From assembly GCA_963677885.1 (NCBI GenBank), contig OY782500.1:744001-808000 (forward strand): DNA of 64,000 bases, written 5' to 3'. Within the stretch, counting starts at the first letter, position 1; each line of letters starts with the position of its first letter. This document shows, in pieces, positions 1 to 8,795 of this stretch. The stretch is from UBA1351 sp963677885. Its GTDB lineage: Bacteria > Bacillota > Clostridia > Lachnospirales > Vallitaleaceae. Position numbers and translations under genes: made by a program. Under the pieces are notes generated by a model. That model had not been told where the DNA came from. It did no database searches and worked only from the letters and a program-made list of their open reading frames with translations.

Positions 1-9
1 AAATGTTCA

Positions 10-762
10 TTATTCATTGACTTTACCACTCTTTCCACCTGCAAGATGATCTTTGAGGTCATCTAATATATACATAAAATCAGCTTCCACAATCAAGTCC
101 TTATAAATCCCACCAAGTTCTCTTATTCCCTCTGCAAGTATACCGGCAAAAATCAGGGCACCCTCCGGACGCAGATGGGTATTATCTTCCAGGCCATCCT
201 TATACTGAATAAATGCCCCTGGTTCCAGGTTCATAAACAGGCTGCTGGCTTGATGTCGTCCTAACATCTGCACATAATCCCTTGACTTTGCAAAAAGATC
301 GACTAATGGAACTTCTTCTTCGTAAGCTACTTGGCTCATAGCATCTGGGTAGGATCCATGAATATGGTCCTTCATCTTTGTCTCATCCTCGAACCAGCAA
401 CGGGTTAACGGGGTTATGAGAACAGGATGTGCCTTTCTGTTTCTGGCCATATGAATCATGCGTACCAGATTATCCTTATATTCACCGTATGCCTCTGTAT
501 ATCGAGAAGGATCCTCCACCTTGGCATCATTGTGTCCAAATTGAATGAAGAGAAAATCCCCTTCTTCAATAAGGTCATAGATTGCCGCCAAACGTCCTTC
601 ATCTAAAAAAGACTTGGTAGACCTTCCATTTTCTGCATGATTGTCAATGAGGGTGCCTCTTTTTACAAAGCAGTCCATAACCTGTCCTATACCCGTTTGA
701 GGGTAAGTCAGTACTGTATTTTGCTTAACTGTTGAGTCTCCAGCCCAGTATATCTTCGCCAT
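10..762 (-). CDS. Rhamnogalacturonan acetylesterase-type SGNH/GDSL hydrolase
   Basis: Probable cytoplasmic carbohydrate esterase that removes acetyl groups from pectin-derived oligosaccharides. The 250-residue protein has the SGNH blocks: GDST with the nucleophile serine at residue 10, an NGRSTKSF block near 45, GHND at 76-79 and a DNTH segment near 195 supplying the Asp/His pair. This order and length fit carbohydrate esterase family 12 (RhgT/YesT type). There is no signal peptide, so it probably acts on oligosaccharides brought in by the ABC importer upstream on the same strand. The ATG start follows an AGGAGG site that lies beside a 44-bp tandem palindromic repeat. The exact substrate is inferred from family and context. 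Confidence 0.85.
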   Translation of the reverse strand: MAKIYWAGDSTVKQNTVLTYPQTGIGQVMDCFVKRGTLIDNHAENGRSTKSFLDEGRLAAIYDLIEEGDFLFIQFGHNDAKVEDPSRYTEAYGEYKDNLVRMIHMARNRKAHPVLITPLTRCWFEDETKMKDHIHGSYPDAMSQVAYEEEVPLVDLFAKSRDYVQMLGRHQASSLFMNLEPGAFIQYKDGLEDNTHLRPEGALIFAGILAEGIRELGGIYKDLIVEADFMYILDDLKDHLAGGKSGKVNE

Positions 763-771
763 TTCTTCCTC

Positions 772-857
772 CTAGGATGCATAGTCGAGCAGTAAATCTC
801 TGATTTACGACCAGACTAGGTTGCATAGTCGAGCAGTAAATCGGTAGATTTACGACT
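772..857. repeat. Two tandem 44-bp palindromic repeat units (site A)
   Basis: Unit of about 44 bp, beginning CTAGG, then TGCATAGTCGAGCAGTAAATC, 2-3 variable bases and GATTTACGA. TAAATC/GATTTA forms a hairpin. CTAGG starts recur at 772 and 816. The same two-unit array occurs at 6135-6217, in both cases directly upstream of a minus-strand gene and touching its ribosome-binding site. Confidence 0.8.
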
Positions 858-871
858 ATTCAATTCAATAA

Positions 872-910
872 AAGCAGATACCTTCCAGGGTAACCTAAAG
901 ATATCTGCTT
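872..910 (-). terminator. Terminator-like hairpin after the ABC permease genes
   Basis: AGCAGATA and TATCTGCT arms close a loop between the permease stop codon at 959 and the esterase. On the minus strand the stem is followed by a short T-rich stretch. It probably ends or attenuates transcription of the importer operon before the esterase. Confidence 0.5.
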
Positions 911-958
911 ATAAAAACAATGTTTGAGCTTATTGTTTACATGTTTAGTATTCAGTAA

Positions 959-1846
959 TTATTCTTTTACAGCTCCCACGTTAATACCGGTAATAAAGTA
1001 TTTTTGTGCAAATGGATATAAAATCATAAATGGTAGTATTGCCACAATGGTTGCCGCATTACGTACTGTATTTTCTGTTGCTGCACCTGTTGCTGATGGC
1101 AGGTCACTACCCATAATAACACTTCGAAGTTTCATCTGGAAGTTAAATAGATCAGAGTTTCTGATGTATATCTTGTAGTGGATATAGTCATTCCAATAGG
1201 CAACTGCGAACATAAGTCCAATCGCAGCAAGAGCTGCTTTTGATAATGGCAGTACAATCTTGAAAAAGATACCAATTGGTGAACAGCCATCAATTGAAGC
1301 CGATTCAAACAAGGACTTAGGAATATTATCAAAGAAGTTTCTCATAAGAACCAGGTTAAATACGTTAAGACCTGGAAAGAGAATAACAACCTGAAGGGTA
1401 TCCACAAGGTGCATTTTATCCAAAACCAAATATGTTGGTATCATACCACCATTAAAGATAATAGTGAAAAGCAACATAGAAGACAGGAAGGAACGTCCTG
1501 GCATCTTATCTTGAATAAGTACATAGGCACCTAAAGTAGACAAAGTCAAACCAACAATTGAACCAACAAAGGTAGTAAAAAATGAAATAAGCAGGGGCCT
1601 ATATAGAGTAGGATTTGTGAATACAGACAAGTAGCCGTCAAATCCAAACACTTCAGGGAAAAGCTTCATTCCATAGGCAGTTCGTAAATCAAAGGAGTCC
1701 ACGAGCACCTTCCATATAGGAATAATCGTTACAAAGCAAACAAGAATGAAGAAGAAACCGAGAATAAGATTAAAAGGCTTCAGGGGTTTCTTTTGTTTGA
1801 TTTCAATGTTTTCGATATCTTTTGATTTAAGGATATTGATACTCAT
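959..1846 (-). CDS. Carbohydrate ABC transporter permease (LplC/YtcP type)
   Basis: Inner-membrane permease of 295 residues with about six hydrophobic helices and the cytoplasmic coupling EAA loop (ESASIDGCSP...KIVLPLS), which docks the ATPase. It forms a heterodimer with the permease encoded just upstream (2-bp gap) and receives substrate from the lipoprotein encoded before that. No ATPase gene is in the window, as is usual for LplB/LplC-type importers that share an MsmK-type ATPase encoded elsewhere. Substrate is inferred as a complex plant-wall oligosaccharide from the neighbouring esterase. Confidence 0.9.
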   Translation of the reverse strand: MSINILKSKDIENIEIKQKKPLKPFNLILGFFFILVCFVTIIPIWKVLVDSFDLRTAYGMKLFPEVFGFDGYLSVFTNPTLYRPLLISFFTTFVGSIVGLTLSTLGAYVLIQDKMPGRSFLSSMLLFTIIFNGGMIPTYLVLDKMHLVDTLQVVILFPGLNVFNLVLMRNFFDNIPKSLFESASIDGCSPIGIFFKIVLPLSKAALAAIGLMFAVAYWNDYIHYKIYIRNSDLFNFQMKLRSVIMGSDLPSATGAATENTVRNAATIVAILPFMILYPFAQKYFITGINVGAVKE

Positions 1847-1848
1847 AA

Positions 1849-2802
1849 TTAAACAATCCCCTTTCCACGAACTTTTTTACTTGCATAGTTACACGCAATT
1901 ACCAAAACACAACCAACAATAGATTTAACTAAGCCAACAGCAATCGTGTATCCATAGTTTGGTAATGCACCACTGTTAAAGGTCTGAGTATAGATATATG
2001 TTTGAAGTACATCCGCTTGTTTTATAACCGCGTCATTTTGTAAAACGAATACTGATTCGAAAAGATTCATAATCTTCGCAAGGTTCAGTATGAGTACTAT
2101 AATAATCGTATTCATAAGTGATGGAATTGTAATAAACAACATCTTTTGAAGTCTTGATGCACCATCAATGGATGCAGCTTCATATAATTCCGGACTAATT
2201 GAGGTCAAGGTAGCCATATATATAATTGTACCCCAGCCAGTATCTTTCCATATATTGATGATGTAATAAACCGGTCTCCAAAGCTCTTTATTACCAAGAA
2301 AATATATTTCCTGACCCGGTTCCAATATTCCGGTTTGTACAAGGAAAGCGTTAACCATACCGGATTGTGTTGGTGATAGGATCATAGCAAATACAGATGC
2401 AGTTACAACCCATGACATAAAGTGTGGTAAGTAGATAATGGTTTGGGCAGCTTTCTTAAATTTTATATTTATAATCTCATTAAGTAAAAGGGACAAGATT
2501 ACTGCCATAAAAGTGTTCAATAATAATTTTACAATACTGATTTCAATCGTATTGGTAAGTGCTGACCAGAAACCGGGAAGATTAAACATCTTCTCAAAGT
2601 TTTCCAAACCGACAAATACCGGCTCTTTAAAGCCTTTATACTCATAAAATGCATATCTTAGTCCGCCTAATGGTGCATAATTAAAGATAATTGCGAAAAT
2701 TAGGACGGGTAAGAACATCACGTAAAACCAGCGATACTCGTATATTCTTGCTCCCAAAGATTTTTTATTTATCTCCGGACTTTTGTCTGTAGTGGCGTTC
2801 AT
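1849..2802 (-). CDS. Carbohydrate ABC transporter permease (LplB/YteP type)
   Basis: Second permease subunit, 317 residues, about six transmembrane segments after a hydrophilic N-terminus, with the EAA loop EAASIDGASRLQKMLFITIP near residue 220. It is the first permease of the importer, translated from ATG after AAGGAAGGATT. A hairpin between it and the binding-protein gene probably lowers its expression relative to the lipoprotein, as is common in such operons. Confidence 0.9.
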   Translation of the reverse strand: MNATTDKSPEINKKSLGARIYEYRWFYVMFLPVLIFAIIFNYAPLGGLRYAFYEYKGFKEPVFVGLENFEKMFNLPGFWSALTNTIEISIVKLLLNTFMAVILSLLLNEIINIKFKKAAQTIIYLPHFMSWVVTASVFAMILSPTQSGMVNAFLVQTGILEPGQEIYFLGNKELWRPVYYIINIWKDTGWGTIIYMATLTSISPELYEAASIDGASRLQKMLFITIPSLMNTIIIVLILNLAKIMNLFESVFVLQNDAVIKQADVLQTYIYTQTFNSGALPNYGYTIAVGLVKSIVGCVLVIACNYASKKVRGKGIV

Positions 2803-2825
2803 TGGTTCAATCCTTCCTTATATAA

Positions 2826-2854
2826 GGGTGGAGAGGAATTCTCCACCTCCACCC
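2826..2854 (-). terminator. Hairpin between binding-protein and permease genes
   Basis: GGGTGGA and TCCACCC arms (with an alternative inner GGTGGAG/CTCCACC pairing) lie in the 86-bp gap between the lipoprotein and permease genes. No strong T-run follows, so it is more likely an mRNA-stabilising or partial-terminator hairpin. Confidence 0.5.
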
Positions 2855-2888
2855 ATGCATACTTATTTTATATGATCAATGATGTGAA

Positions 2889-4484
2889 TTACTTACCGTT
2901 AAGTGCATCAACGATAGCTTGTGACCATTCAGCGCCACCTTCAGCTTCGAATCTTGCCATCTCTTCAGCAATATCTGCGCCTTGAACAACAACGTTAGCA
3001 ACGATTTCTCTCTTTAAGGTAATGAGGTCACCGTTATATTGGCTCATAACATCATTTGAAGGTACAAGTTCAACAAGTCTTGAGTTGGCACCAAATGTTT
3101 CTGATGATGCTTTTGCTTCTGGATCAACAGTTCCAAGACCTGGATCTTCTATTGCACCAAAGTAAGCAACAGCATTAAGTGGATCGATGTGATTCTTAGT
3201 ATATTGTGTACCAGGTTTTTCCATGTTCTCAAGCATATGGAACTCACCATCTGCGTAAGTTACATCAAGAAGAGTTTCTCCGGCTGTTGACCAGTGAACA
3301 CCTTCAACACCATATGTCCAAAGCTCTTGCATTTCACCACCGTCAAGCATTGTTTCGAAGAAATACTTGAAGATAGCTTCTGGGTTTTCTGCTTTAGCTG
3401 TAATAGCCCATGCTGGAGCTTGACGCTCAAGGTATTTACCAACTTCTTCAATTGGCTCAAGTGCAACAAGTCTTCCATCAAGTCCGTTAGCTTCTAGGTT
3501 GTTCTTAAGGTTTGATGCCCAAGTACCAGCCCAGTAAGTAAATACACCGAACTTATCTTCATAGAATTTAGTACGACAGTCTTTTGTTCCGTTAGTTAAT
3601 GCTTCTTTATCAATATAACCAGCTTGGTATGCGTCACGAAGTCTTTCAAGTGCGCCAACCATAGCATCTTCAGTAAATCCGTCAACCCACTCGCCACTTT
3701 CGTTTAAGTAGAAACTTGGGAATGCATCTTGGTAGAAGTTTGGTAAGTAGTTGATAAATGGAATTTCATTACCGATAAGACCGGCACTTGACAATGCATA
3801 TGTATCACCGTCAACACCATTACCATCTGGATCCTGAGTTGAGAAAGCTTCAAGCATTGCTTCAAATTCTGTCCAGTTTGTTGGAGCTTCCATACCAACA
3901 TTTTCCAACCATGCTTCTTTAACATATGTAATACATCCGTTACCACGGCTTGGAGCAATACCGTAAAGGCTGCCATCCATCTTAAGACCTTCAACCAAAG
4001 CTTCGTCTTTTAATCTTCCTGATGCTTTAAGTTCTGAGTTTTCCCATGCATCTGTCATGTCCCAAAGAACACCTTCAGCTGCATAACCAGCGTAGTATGC
4101 TGAGTTAAGAAGAATAACGTCTGGCCAATCGCCACCTGCAAAAGTTTGTCCTAATACATCAGTATAAGCGTCATGGTCAGGTTGGATGATTTCAAGATCA
4201 ATACCAGTTAACTCTTCCCATCTTGCTTCAAATGCATCACGGCCATTTTCTTTAGTTACTAATGTACCGTCAACCATAATTGTAATCTTTTCTGGTTTTT
4301 CAATTTCATTAGAAGCTTCCTCTTTATCATCTGAACTAGTTGATGAAGAGTCATCCTTCTTGTCTTCTGTAGTAGAAGTACCCCCGTTATCTGTTGTTTC
4401 ATCATCACTGCCACATGCTGCAAGTGATAATACCATCATGAGTACCAATAGGATTGATACCATACTGCGTAATTTTGTTTTCAC
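2889..4484 (-). CDS. Extracellular solute-binding lipoprotein of the sugar importer
   Basis: Surface lipoprotein of 531 residues that captures substrate for the two permeases. The signal peptide ends in a lipobox (LSLAAC, Cys24), followed by a Ser/Asp/Glu/Thr-rich linker to about residue 65 and a family-1-like binding fold (LplA/YtcQ type). The start is GTG with an AAGGAGG site nine bases upstream. Its high relative expression is suggested by the downstream hairpin. Oligosaccharide binding is family knowledge; the particular ligand is unknown. Confidence 0.88.
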   Translation of the reverse strand: MKTKLRSMVSILLVLMMVLSLAACGSDDETTDNGGTSTTEDKKDDSSSTSSDDKEEASNEIEKPEKITIMVDGTLVTKENGRDAFEARWEELTGIDLEIIQPDHDAYTDVLGQTFAGGDWPDVILLNSAYYAGYAAEGVLWDMTDAWENSELKASGRLKDEALVEGLKMDGSLYGIAPSRGNGCITYVKEAWLENVGMEAPTNWTEFEAMLEAFSTQDPDGNGVDGDTYALSSAGLIGNEIPFINYLPNFYQDAFPSFYLNESGEWVDGFTEDAMVGALERLRDAYQAGYIDKEALTNGTKDCRTKFYEDKFGVFTYWAGTWASNLKNNLEANGLDGRLVALEPIEEVGKYLERQAPAWAITAKAENPEAIFKYFFETMLDGGEMQELWTYGVEGVHWSTAGETLLDVTYADGEFHMLENMEKPGTQYTKNHIDPLNAVAYFGAIEDPGLGTVDPEAKASSETFGANSRLVELVPSNDVMSQYNGDLITLKREIVANVVVQGADIAEEMARFEAEGGAEWSQAIVDALNGK

Positions 4485-4986
4485 GAAACAAATCCTCCTT
4501 ATAAAATATGATATTAGATTTTTGTCACGTCTTCGTCTCCCGAAGACATCCTGATACTATCGTGATTATGTACAAAAAACAAGGGACACAATTTTGGGAG
4601 ACGTGCATATTTTACAAATCCACCACCGAAGAAAACGTACACTTTTTTGGAAATGTAAGTATTTACATTTGCCGAATGCATCTGTAAAGCCCTGATTTTA
4701 GGCCTTTCTAAAAAAACGTACCTATCATAAATAATGTCCGATGAGGGAAAAAGAAAGAATACAAGTATCTTATTGAAATCTAATAAGAAGCTATTATTTA
4801 GCTTCAGTTCTTTTGCTAGTTTCTTCCAAATTGACATTCTTTTGACAACTTTTCCCTCTTTTTCTATTATCATTTATATCAATTTAATAAAGAAAGGGAC
4901 CCTATTTGGTTTTTCATAATTACATTATACCAAATAGAGCCCTATTATTGATTTGTAACTTATCGACACGCTATTATGTATACTTG
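4485..4986 (-). promoter_or_regulatory. 502-bp upstream region of the importer operon
   Basis: No convincing gene. It contains a candidate minus-strand promoter (-35 TTTACA at 4683-4688, 17-bp spacer, -10 TAAATA at 4660-4665) overlapped by a palindrome AAATGTAAGTATTTACATTT at 4651-4670, a possible regulator site. A 9-bp inverted repeat CTATTTGGT (4902-4910)/ACCAAATAG (4929-4937) lies downstream of the beta-lactamase-like gene and may be its terminator or an operator. Short ORFs here have no RBS or recognisable domain. Confidence 0.4.
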
Positions 4987-6123
4987 CTAAAATTCTCTGG
5001 CTAAAATCACATTTCTCAACCTTCTGGTAAGGGAAGTCGTTCCTGCATCCAGTTTTTGCATCATGACAAGTATGGTCAATTCTTCATCTGGAAAATTGGC
5101 AAAATAGCATCCAAGCCAACCATCCCAACCATATTCTCCTTTTCTGAGAAGATAGCCTCCCCGATTAGGATTAACAACAAGACGCATTAAGTTACCATAA
5201 GAATGGCCCGCTAGGGTTTGCCAGTTGTCAAACTTCTTCTGCTGCTTATCTGACAAGGTTTGTCCTGTCATATACTTAATCGTTTTTTCTTTCAAGATCC
5301 TTGTCTCACCAAGGCAACCACCACTTAGAAGCATGGTTGCAAATTTTGCATAGTCATCGATGGTACCGACAAGCCCGGCTCCACCTGATTCAAAACCAAT
5401 TTCATAATCCGTAAATATACCCAGATTATTCCTTGTATCAATACCTGTTAACCGACTTTTCTTATGGGGCTCCAATTGAAAGGTCATATCCTTCATTCCT
5501 AAAGGCTTAAAAATCTCATCCTCTAGAAAGAGTCCAAATTTCTTTCCACTGACCACTTCAACAACCGCACCAAGAACATCTGCTGAGGCTCCATACTCCC
5601 AAGACTCACCAGGCTGAAACAAAAGGGGAACCTGGCCAAGGAGATCCATTGCCTCAACGGTCCCAATTGGACTTCCTGCTTTTGTAGATGCATCTATTTT
5701 TTGGATAATATCCTGGGTACCTTTTCCGGCTAAACTATCGCCACCATAAACAAGTCCTGAAGACATACTAAGAAGGTCATATAGGTTCATGTCACGGTTT
5801 ACCGGAACAACCTGACCATCCACTTCAACTTTTTGGTTCTTAAATCCCGGTAAAAACTTATGGACTGGATCAAAGAGATCAACCAAGCCTCTTTCCATAA
5901 GAATCATCACAGCTGCAGCAGTTACAGGCTTACTCATGGAATAGAGTCGAAATATCGTGTCTCTTTTTACTTCCTTGTCCTCTTTCTCATCTGTAAACCC
6001 TTCTTCATAATAAAAGACCTCTTGGCCCTTATGAAGTACCATCATATTTCCACCGGGAAGTTCATTGGCAGCAATTCCCTCATGAAAAACTTGCTTGATT
6101 ATATCCAATGTTTCTTTTTTCAC
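4987..6123 (-). CDS. Serine hydrolase, beta-lactamase/penicillin-binding-protein family
   Basis: 378-residue cytoplasmic beta-lactamase-fold hydrolase (class C/EstB-like family). SMSK at residues 62-65 is the catalytic SxxK; a YGAS element follows in the second motif position, and the later part has the usual family glycine-rich segments. There is no signal peptide, so an esterase or peptidase role is likelier than antibiotic resistance. I chose the GTG at 6123 because AGGAGG lies seven bases upstream; a longer reading frame would run into the palindromic repeat. Substrate unknown. Confidence 0.8.
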   Translation of the reverse strand: MKKETLDIIKQVFHEGIAANELPGGNMMVLHKGQEVFYYEEGFTDEKEDKEVKRDTIFRLYSMSKPVTAAAVMILMERGLVDLFDPVHKFLPGFKNQKVEVDGQVVPVNRDMNLYDLLSMSSGLVYGGDSLAGKGTQDIIQKIDASTKAGSPIGTVEAMDLLGQVPLLFQPGESWEYGASADVLGAVVEVVSGKKFGLFLEDEIFKPLGMKDMTFQLEPHKKSRLTGIDTRNNLGIFTDYEIGFESGGAGLVGTIDDYAKFATMLLSGGCLGETRILKEKTIKYMTGQTLSDKQQKKFDNWQTLAGHSYGNLMRLVVNPNRGGYLLRKGEYGWDGWLGCYFANFPDEELTILVMMQKLDAGTTSLTRRLRNVILAREF

Positions 6124-6134
6124 TTTCCTACCTC

Positions 6135-6217
6135 CTAGGTTGCATAGTCGAGCAGTAAATCTTTGATTTACGACCAGACTAGGTTGCATAGTCGAGCAGT
6201 AAATCTTTGATTTACGT
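6135..6217. repeat. Two tandem 44-bp palindromic repeat units (site B)
   Basis: Same unit as at 772-857, with CTAGG starts at 6135 and 6179 (44-bp period) and the AAATCTTTGATTT hairpin in both copies. It abuts the AGGAGG of the hydrolase gene. Confidence 0.8.
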
Positions 6218-6289
6218 TCCGTCTTACATCATAAATAAACATCACATCTATTGTAAATCACACTACCGTAAATAACTACCATAAAAAAG

Positions 6290-6317
6290 GTAGACTATTC
6301 CATAGAATATTCTACCC
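6290..6317 (-). terminator. Rho-independent terminator of the MFS gene
   Basis: GGTAGACTATTC pairs with GAATATTCTACC (one mismatch) around a 3-nt loop, and on the minus strand it is followed by TTTTTT. It lies 25 bp after the MFS stop codon. Confidence 0.85.
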
Positions 6318-6341
6318 TATATGTCTCAATATTAATTTTTA

Positions 6342-7571
6342 TTAACTTGGCTGATGGTTAAGTTTGGTATGTAAAACTGAAAAATAGACAATAATGGATA
6401 AACCAATCATAACCGTTGAACCAATGAAAACAGACCCGAATCCAAAAGTATCTGACAAAGCCCCCCAGGCAAAAGCACCAAGACCAAAAGCGATATCCAT
6501 AGTCGCATAATAGGTAGCATTGGCTGCTCCGATCCGGTCAGAAGGACTCAACTGGAGAATAAGTGTATTAAATATAGGTTGTACGAAGCCAAATCCAATT
6601 CCGAAGAAAACTCCTGCCAGAAGAACCAATGGTAAATTCCATGCAAATATCAAGGTAAAGAAGGTCAACAATAATATAATAATAGACGGCATATAAACAT
6701 AAAAATGACCATAACGATCAACCAGTTTACCGCCCAAAACCCTCACCCCTATCATGGTCAAGGAGTAGGTCGTAAAAAACAGGCCAATATTATCAATATT
6801 TCTTTCCAATGCGAATAGTGGCATAAAGGAAAATATTGCAGCTACTGGAAAAATCACAAAAAAGACGACTAAACAGGTCCTTAAGGAAGACTTTTCTATG
6901 AAGGAAAAAATTTTCGCCTTACTAGCTGCTTCATTCTCATGGTCACTTTCACTTGTCTGCTCCAGTTCATGCTTTCTTTTTTTCTCATAGTTCAACTGCA
7001 AACCGACTAAAAGACTAATGATGATAATGGAAAATGTGATGATATAGCTAAGTTCATAACCAACCTGGTTAATGAAAAAAAGTGCTACTACCGGTCCAAT
7101 AGCTGAAGCCAAGGTTCCTGATATACCAAAATAGCCAACTCCCTCTGCTAATCTGGATTTTGGCACCACATCTGATAATATGGTTCCCATGGCAGTCGTA
7201 AATCCACTAAGGCCTATTCCGTGAAAAAACCGCAAGATATAAACGACCTGAAGATTTTCAGTTATAACTAACAGTACCGTTGCCAGACTAAAAGCGACAA
7301 GACCTATCATCAAAACAAGTCTCCTGCCTTTTGTATCAACCAACTTACCAAACATTGGCCGAAAGACAAGGGCAGATAGGGTATATACCATGGTTAACAG
7401 TCCTGCTGATAAATAATTGCCTCCAAGAATAATCATATGCAAAGGCAGGAGCGCCATTAACATAAAGTTGGCTGTACTTACCAAAAGCGAAACCAATAAG
7501 AGTATACTATAGTGCCCATTCCACAATTTCTGGGGTTCTCTTTGAAAATTAACTACCATTTCCTGATTCAT
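6342..7571 (-). CDS. MFS transporter, drug-exporter-like
   Basis: 409-residue major facilitator with about 12 hydrophobic segments split by a charged central loop (about residues 190-220, EKKRKHELEQTSESDHENE). The loop-2/3 signature GKLVDTKGRRLVL is present, repeated in weaker form as GGKLVDRYG in the second half. This suggests a proton-driven exporter of the plasma membrane. It stands alone with its own terminator. Substrate cannot be told. Confidence 0.82.
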   Translation of the reverse strand: MNQEMVVNFQREPQKLWNGHYSILLLVSLLVSTANFMLMALLPLHMIILGGNYLSAGLLTMVYTLSALVFRPMFGKLVDTKGRRLVLMIGLVAFSLATVLLVITENLQVVYILRFFHGIGLSGFTTAMGTILSDVVPKSRLAEGVGYFGISGTLASAIGPVVALFFINQVGYELSYIITFSIIIISLLVGLQLNYEKKRKHELEQTSESDHENEAASKAKIFSFIEKSSLRTCLVVFFVIFPVAAIFSFMPLFALERNIDNIGLFFTTYSLTMIGVRVLGGKLVDRYGHFYVYMPSIIILLLTFFTLIFAWNLPLVLLAGVFFGIGFGFVQPIFNTLILQLSPSDRIGAANATYYATMDIAFGLGAFAWGALSDTFGFGSVFIGSTVMIGLSIIVYFSVLHTKLNHQPS

Positions 7572-7715
7572 GATAAACTACCTCTTACATCCTTAGTCAT
7601 TCACATCAACTAGTTGAGTCATGCACAAATACGACCAAATTATAAGTTATTCTAACAAGTTAAAAAGATCGTTTATATCAGGATTTTTAATTTATTATAA
7701 TTATTTTGTCTTACA

Positions 7716-8210
7716 TCATGCAAAAAAGTCGACAGACGTCAAGTATGTCAAAAGGAAATATCCTCCAATAACAATGGCTAAAATTGCTACTAATAAGAAA
7801 CCTGTTGAATATTTGCTTTCTTCTTTCATTTCTGTAACTTTTGGCTGAAAAATATTTATGACACGCTCACCCGAACTGTAGCCATCTCCTTTATCTTCCA
7901 TATCAATCCCCTTAAGAAAATACTTTGCTGCACGATACTCGGTGATGTTTTTCATAAGGAACAATGACACAATATAGAAGAGAAAAAGCAGAGCTGCCAC
8001 GAAGGACACTTTAGATTTCAAAACGAATATAAGGACGACAAGAACAATAAAAATGATTCCCATCAATGCATATACAATCTGATTAAACCTTGAACTCATT
8101 TTATAATCATCCGGTTTACGTTTTTTACCATTCTTTCCTGATCCAGCACCCTTTTTAACATCACTTTCTACCTTTTCACTTGCATAGCCCTCTTTTTGAT
8201 TTTGATCCAT
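7716..8210 (-). CDS. Small integral membrane protein of unknown function
   Basis: 164 residues. A lysine-rich hydrophilic N-terminus (about 40 residues) is followed by two close transmembrane segments (about 48-90), a cytoplasmic or external stretch and a last helix near the C-terminus. I chose the ATG at 8210 because AAGGAGG lies seven bases upstream. No domain recognised. It is the last chromosomal gene before prophage 1. Confidence 0.65.
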   Translation of the reverse strand: MDQNQKEGYASEKVESDVKKGAGSGKNGKKRKPDDYKMSSRFNQIVYALMGIIFIVLVVLIFVLKSKVSFVAALLFLFYIVSLFLMKNITEYRAAKYFLKGIDMEDKGDGYSSGERVINIFQPKVTEMKEESKYSTGFLLVAILAIVIGGYFLLTYLTSVDFFA

Positions 8211-8387
8211 AACCTTCCTCCTTCTCACTGATTCAATATCTTGCTAGAAAAAATAAATTATTATCGCAACTTCTTTCTTCCCATCGCATTATTTCTCTTC
8301 TCTTCTATTATACCTATTTTCTAGTAAATATAACATTTATTTCTTTTGATTCATTAGTGATAACTTTATGTATTAAATTAATATACA

Positions 8388-8431
8388 ACAAAAAAACTTC
8401 GATTCCTAGTTTATTCTAGAATTTCGAAGTT
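8388..8431 (-). terminator. Original terminator of tRNA-Gly, separated from it by prophage 1
   Basis: AACTTCGATTCCTAG pairs almost fully with CTAGAATTTCGAAGTT, and the T-run lies on the minus strand. It sits just outside attL. Excision of the prophage would put it directly behind the tRNA-Gly gene now at the other end. Confidence 0.7.
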
Positions 8432-8436
8432 TTCTT

Positions 8437-8459
8437 GAGAGCGCGAGACGGGATTCGAA
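8437..8459. other. attL of prophage 1
   Basis: 23 bp beginning GAGAGCGCGAGACGGG, identical to 16512-16534, the 3' end of tRNA-Gly. The match breaks immediately after, so this is the distal integration scar. Confidence 0.9.
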
Positions 8460-8520
8460 GAAATACCGTAAACGCTGAAACCCTAGAGAAAGGAGTATTT
8501 CCGACACGTCTATATATAAC

Positions 8521-8541
8521 TGTACTCAAACTGTACTCAAA
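8521..8541. other. Candidate integrase arm-binding repeats, left end
   Basis: Two direct copies of TGTACTCAAA (8521-8530 and 8532-8541), 62 bp inside attL. The same decamer occurs twice inside attR at 16422-16431 and 16443-16452. Paired end-proximal repeats are typical of the arm sites of tyrosine recombinases. Confidence 0.55.
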
Positions 8542-8567
8542 CAGACATAAAAGAATGTCTTTTTTTA

Positions 8568-8617
8568 TTGCCAAAAATTATGTTCGGTGATATACTAAAA
8601 ACACGAACATTTGTTCG
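8568..8617 (+). promoter_or_regulatory. Promoter with LexA/DinR-type SOS box
   Basis: -35 TTGCCA (8568-8573), 17-bp spacer, -10 TATACT (8591-8596), then CGAACATTTGTTCG at 8604-8617. The last is a 14-bp near-perfect match to the Gram-positive LexA operator (CGAAC-N4-GTTCG), placed over the expected transcription start where LexA would block the promoter. Confidence 0.7.
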
Positions 8618-8656
8618 CTTTCGCTACTGGGGAAAAATTAAATTAAGGGTGATTAT

Positions 8657-8788
8657 TTGAAAAATTCGAAGAAGGTAATTAATGATTTACAGAAATTAGT
8701 TAGAATTATGCAACTTGATAAAAATTGTTCTAAGATTTATGCAGCTGAACTTGAGCGAATTGTAAAAAGACTAAGGGAAAACCCCTAG
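8657..8788 (+). CDS. Small SOS-controlled prophage protein (43 aa)
   Basis: 43-residue basic, helical peptide (starts MKNSKKVINDLQKL) from TTG with AAGGGTGA just upstream. It is the first gene after the LexA-box promoter and is convergent with the repressor gene, sharing a terminator with it. Too short for family recognition. By position it could be an antirepressor, an excisionase-like factor or only the leader of an antisense transcript into the repressor region. That it is translated is an inference. Confidence 0.5.
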   Translation: MKNSKKVINDLQKLVRIMQLDKNCSKIYAAELERIVKRLRENP

Positions 8789-8795
8789 TCTTTTT
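8768..8795. terminator. Bidirectional terminator between small ORF and repressor
   Basis: AAGACTAAGGG and CCCCTAGTCTT arms around AAAA, with a run of eight T on the plus side and A-rich sequence on the other. It overlaps the 3' ends of both convergent genes. Confidence 0.75.

Noticed and set aside
4514..4873. 119-residue minus-strand ORF upstream of the importer operon
   Set aside because: No RBS, odd composition and no domain; overlaps the operon promoter region. Treated as non-coding.
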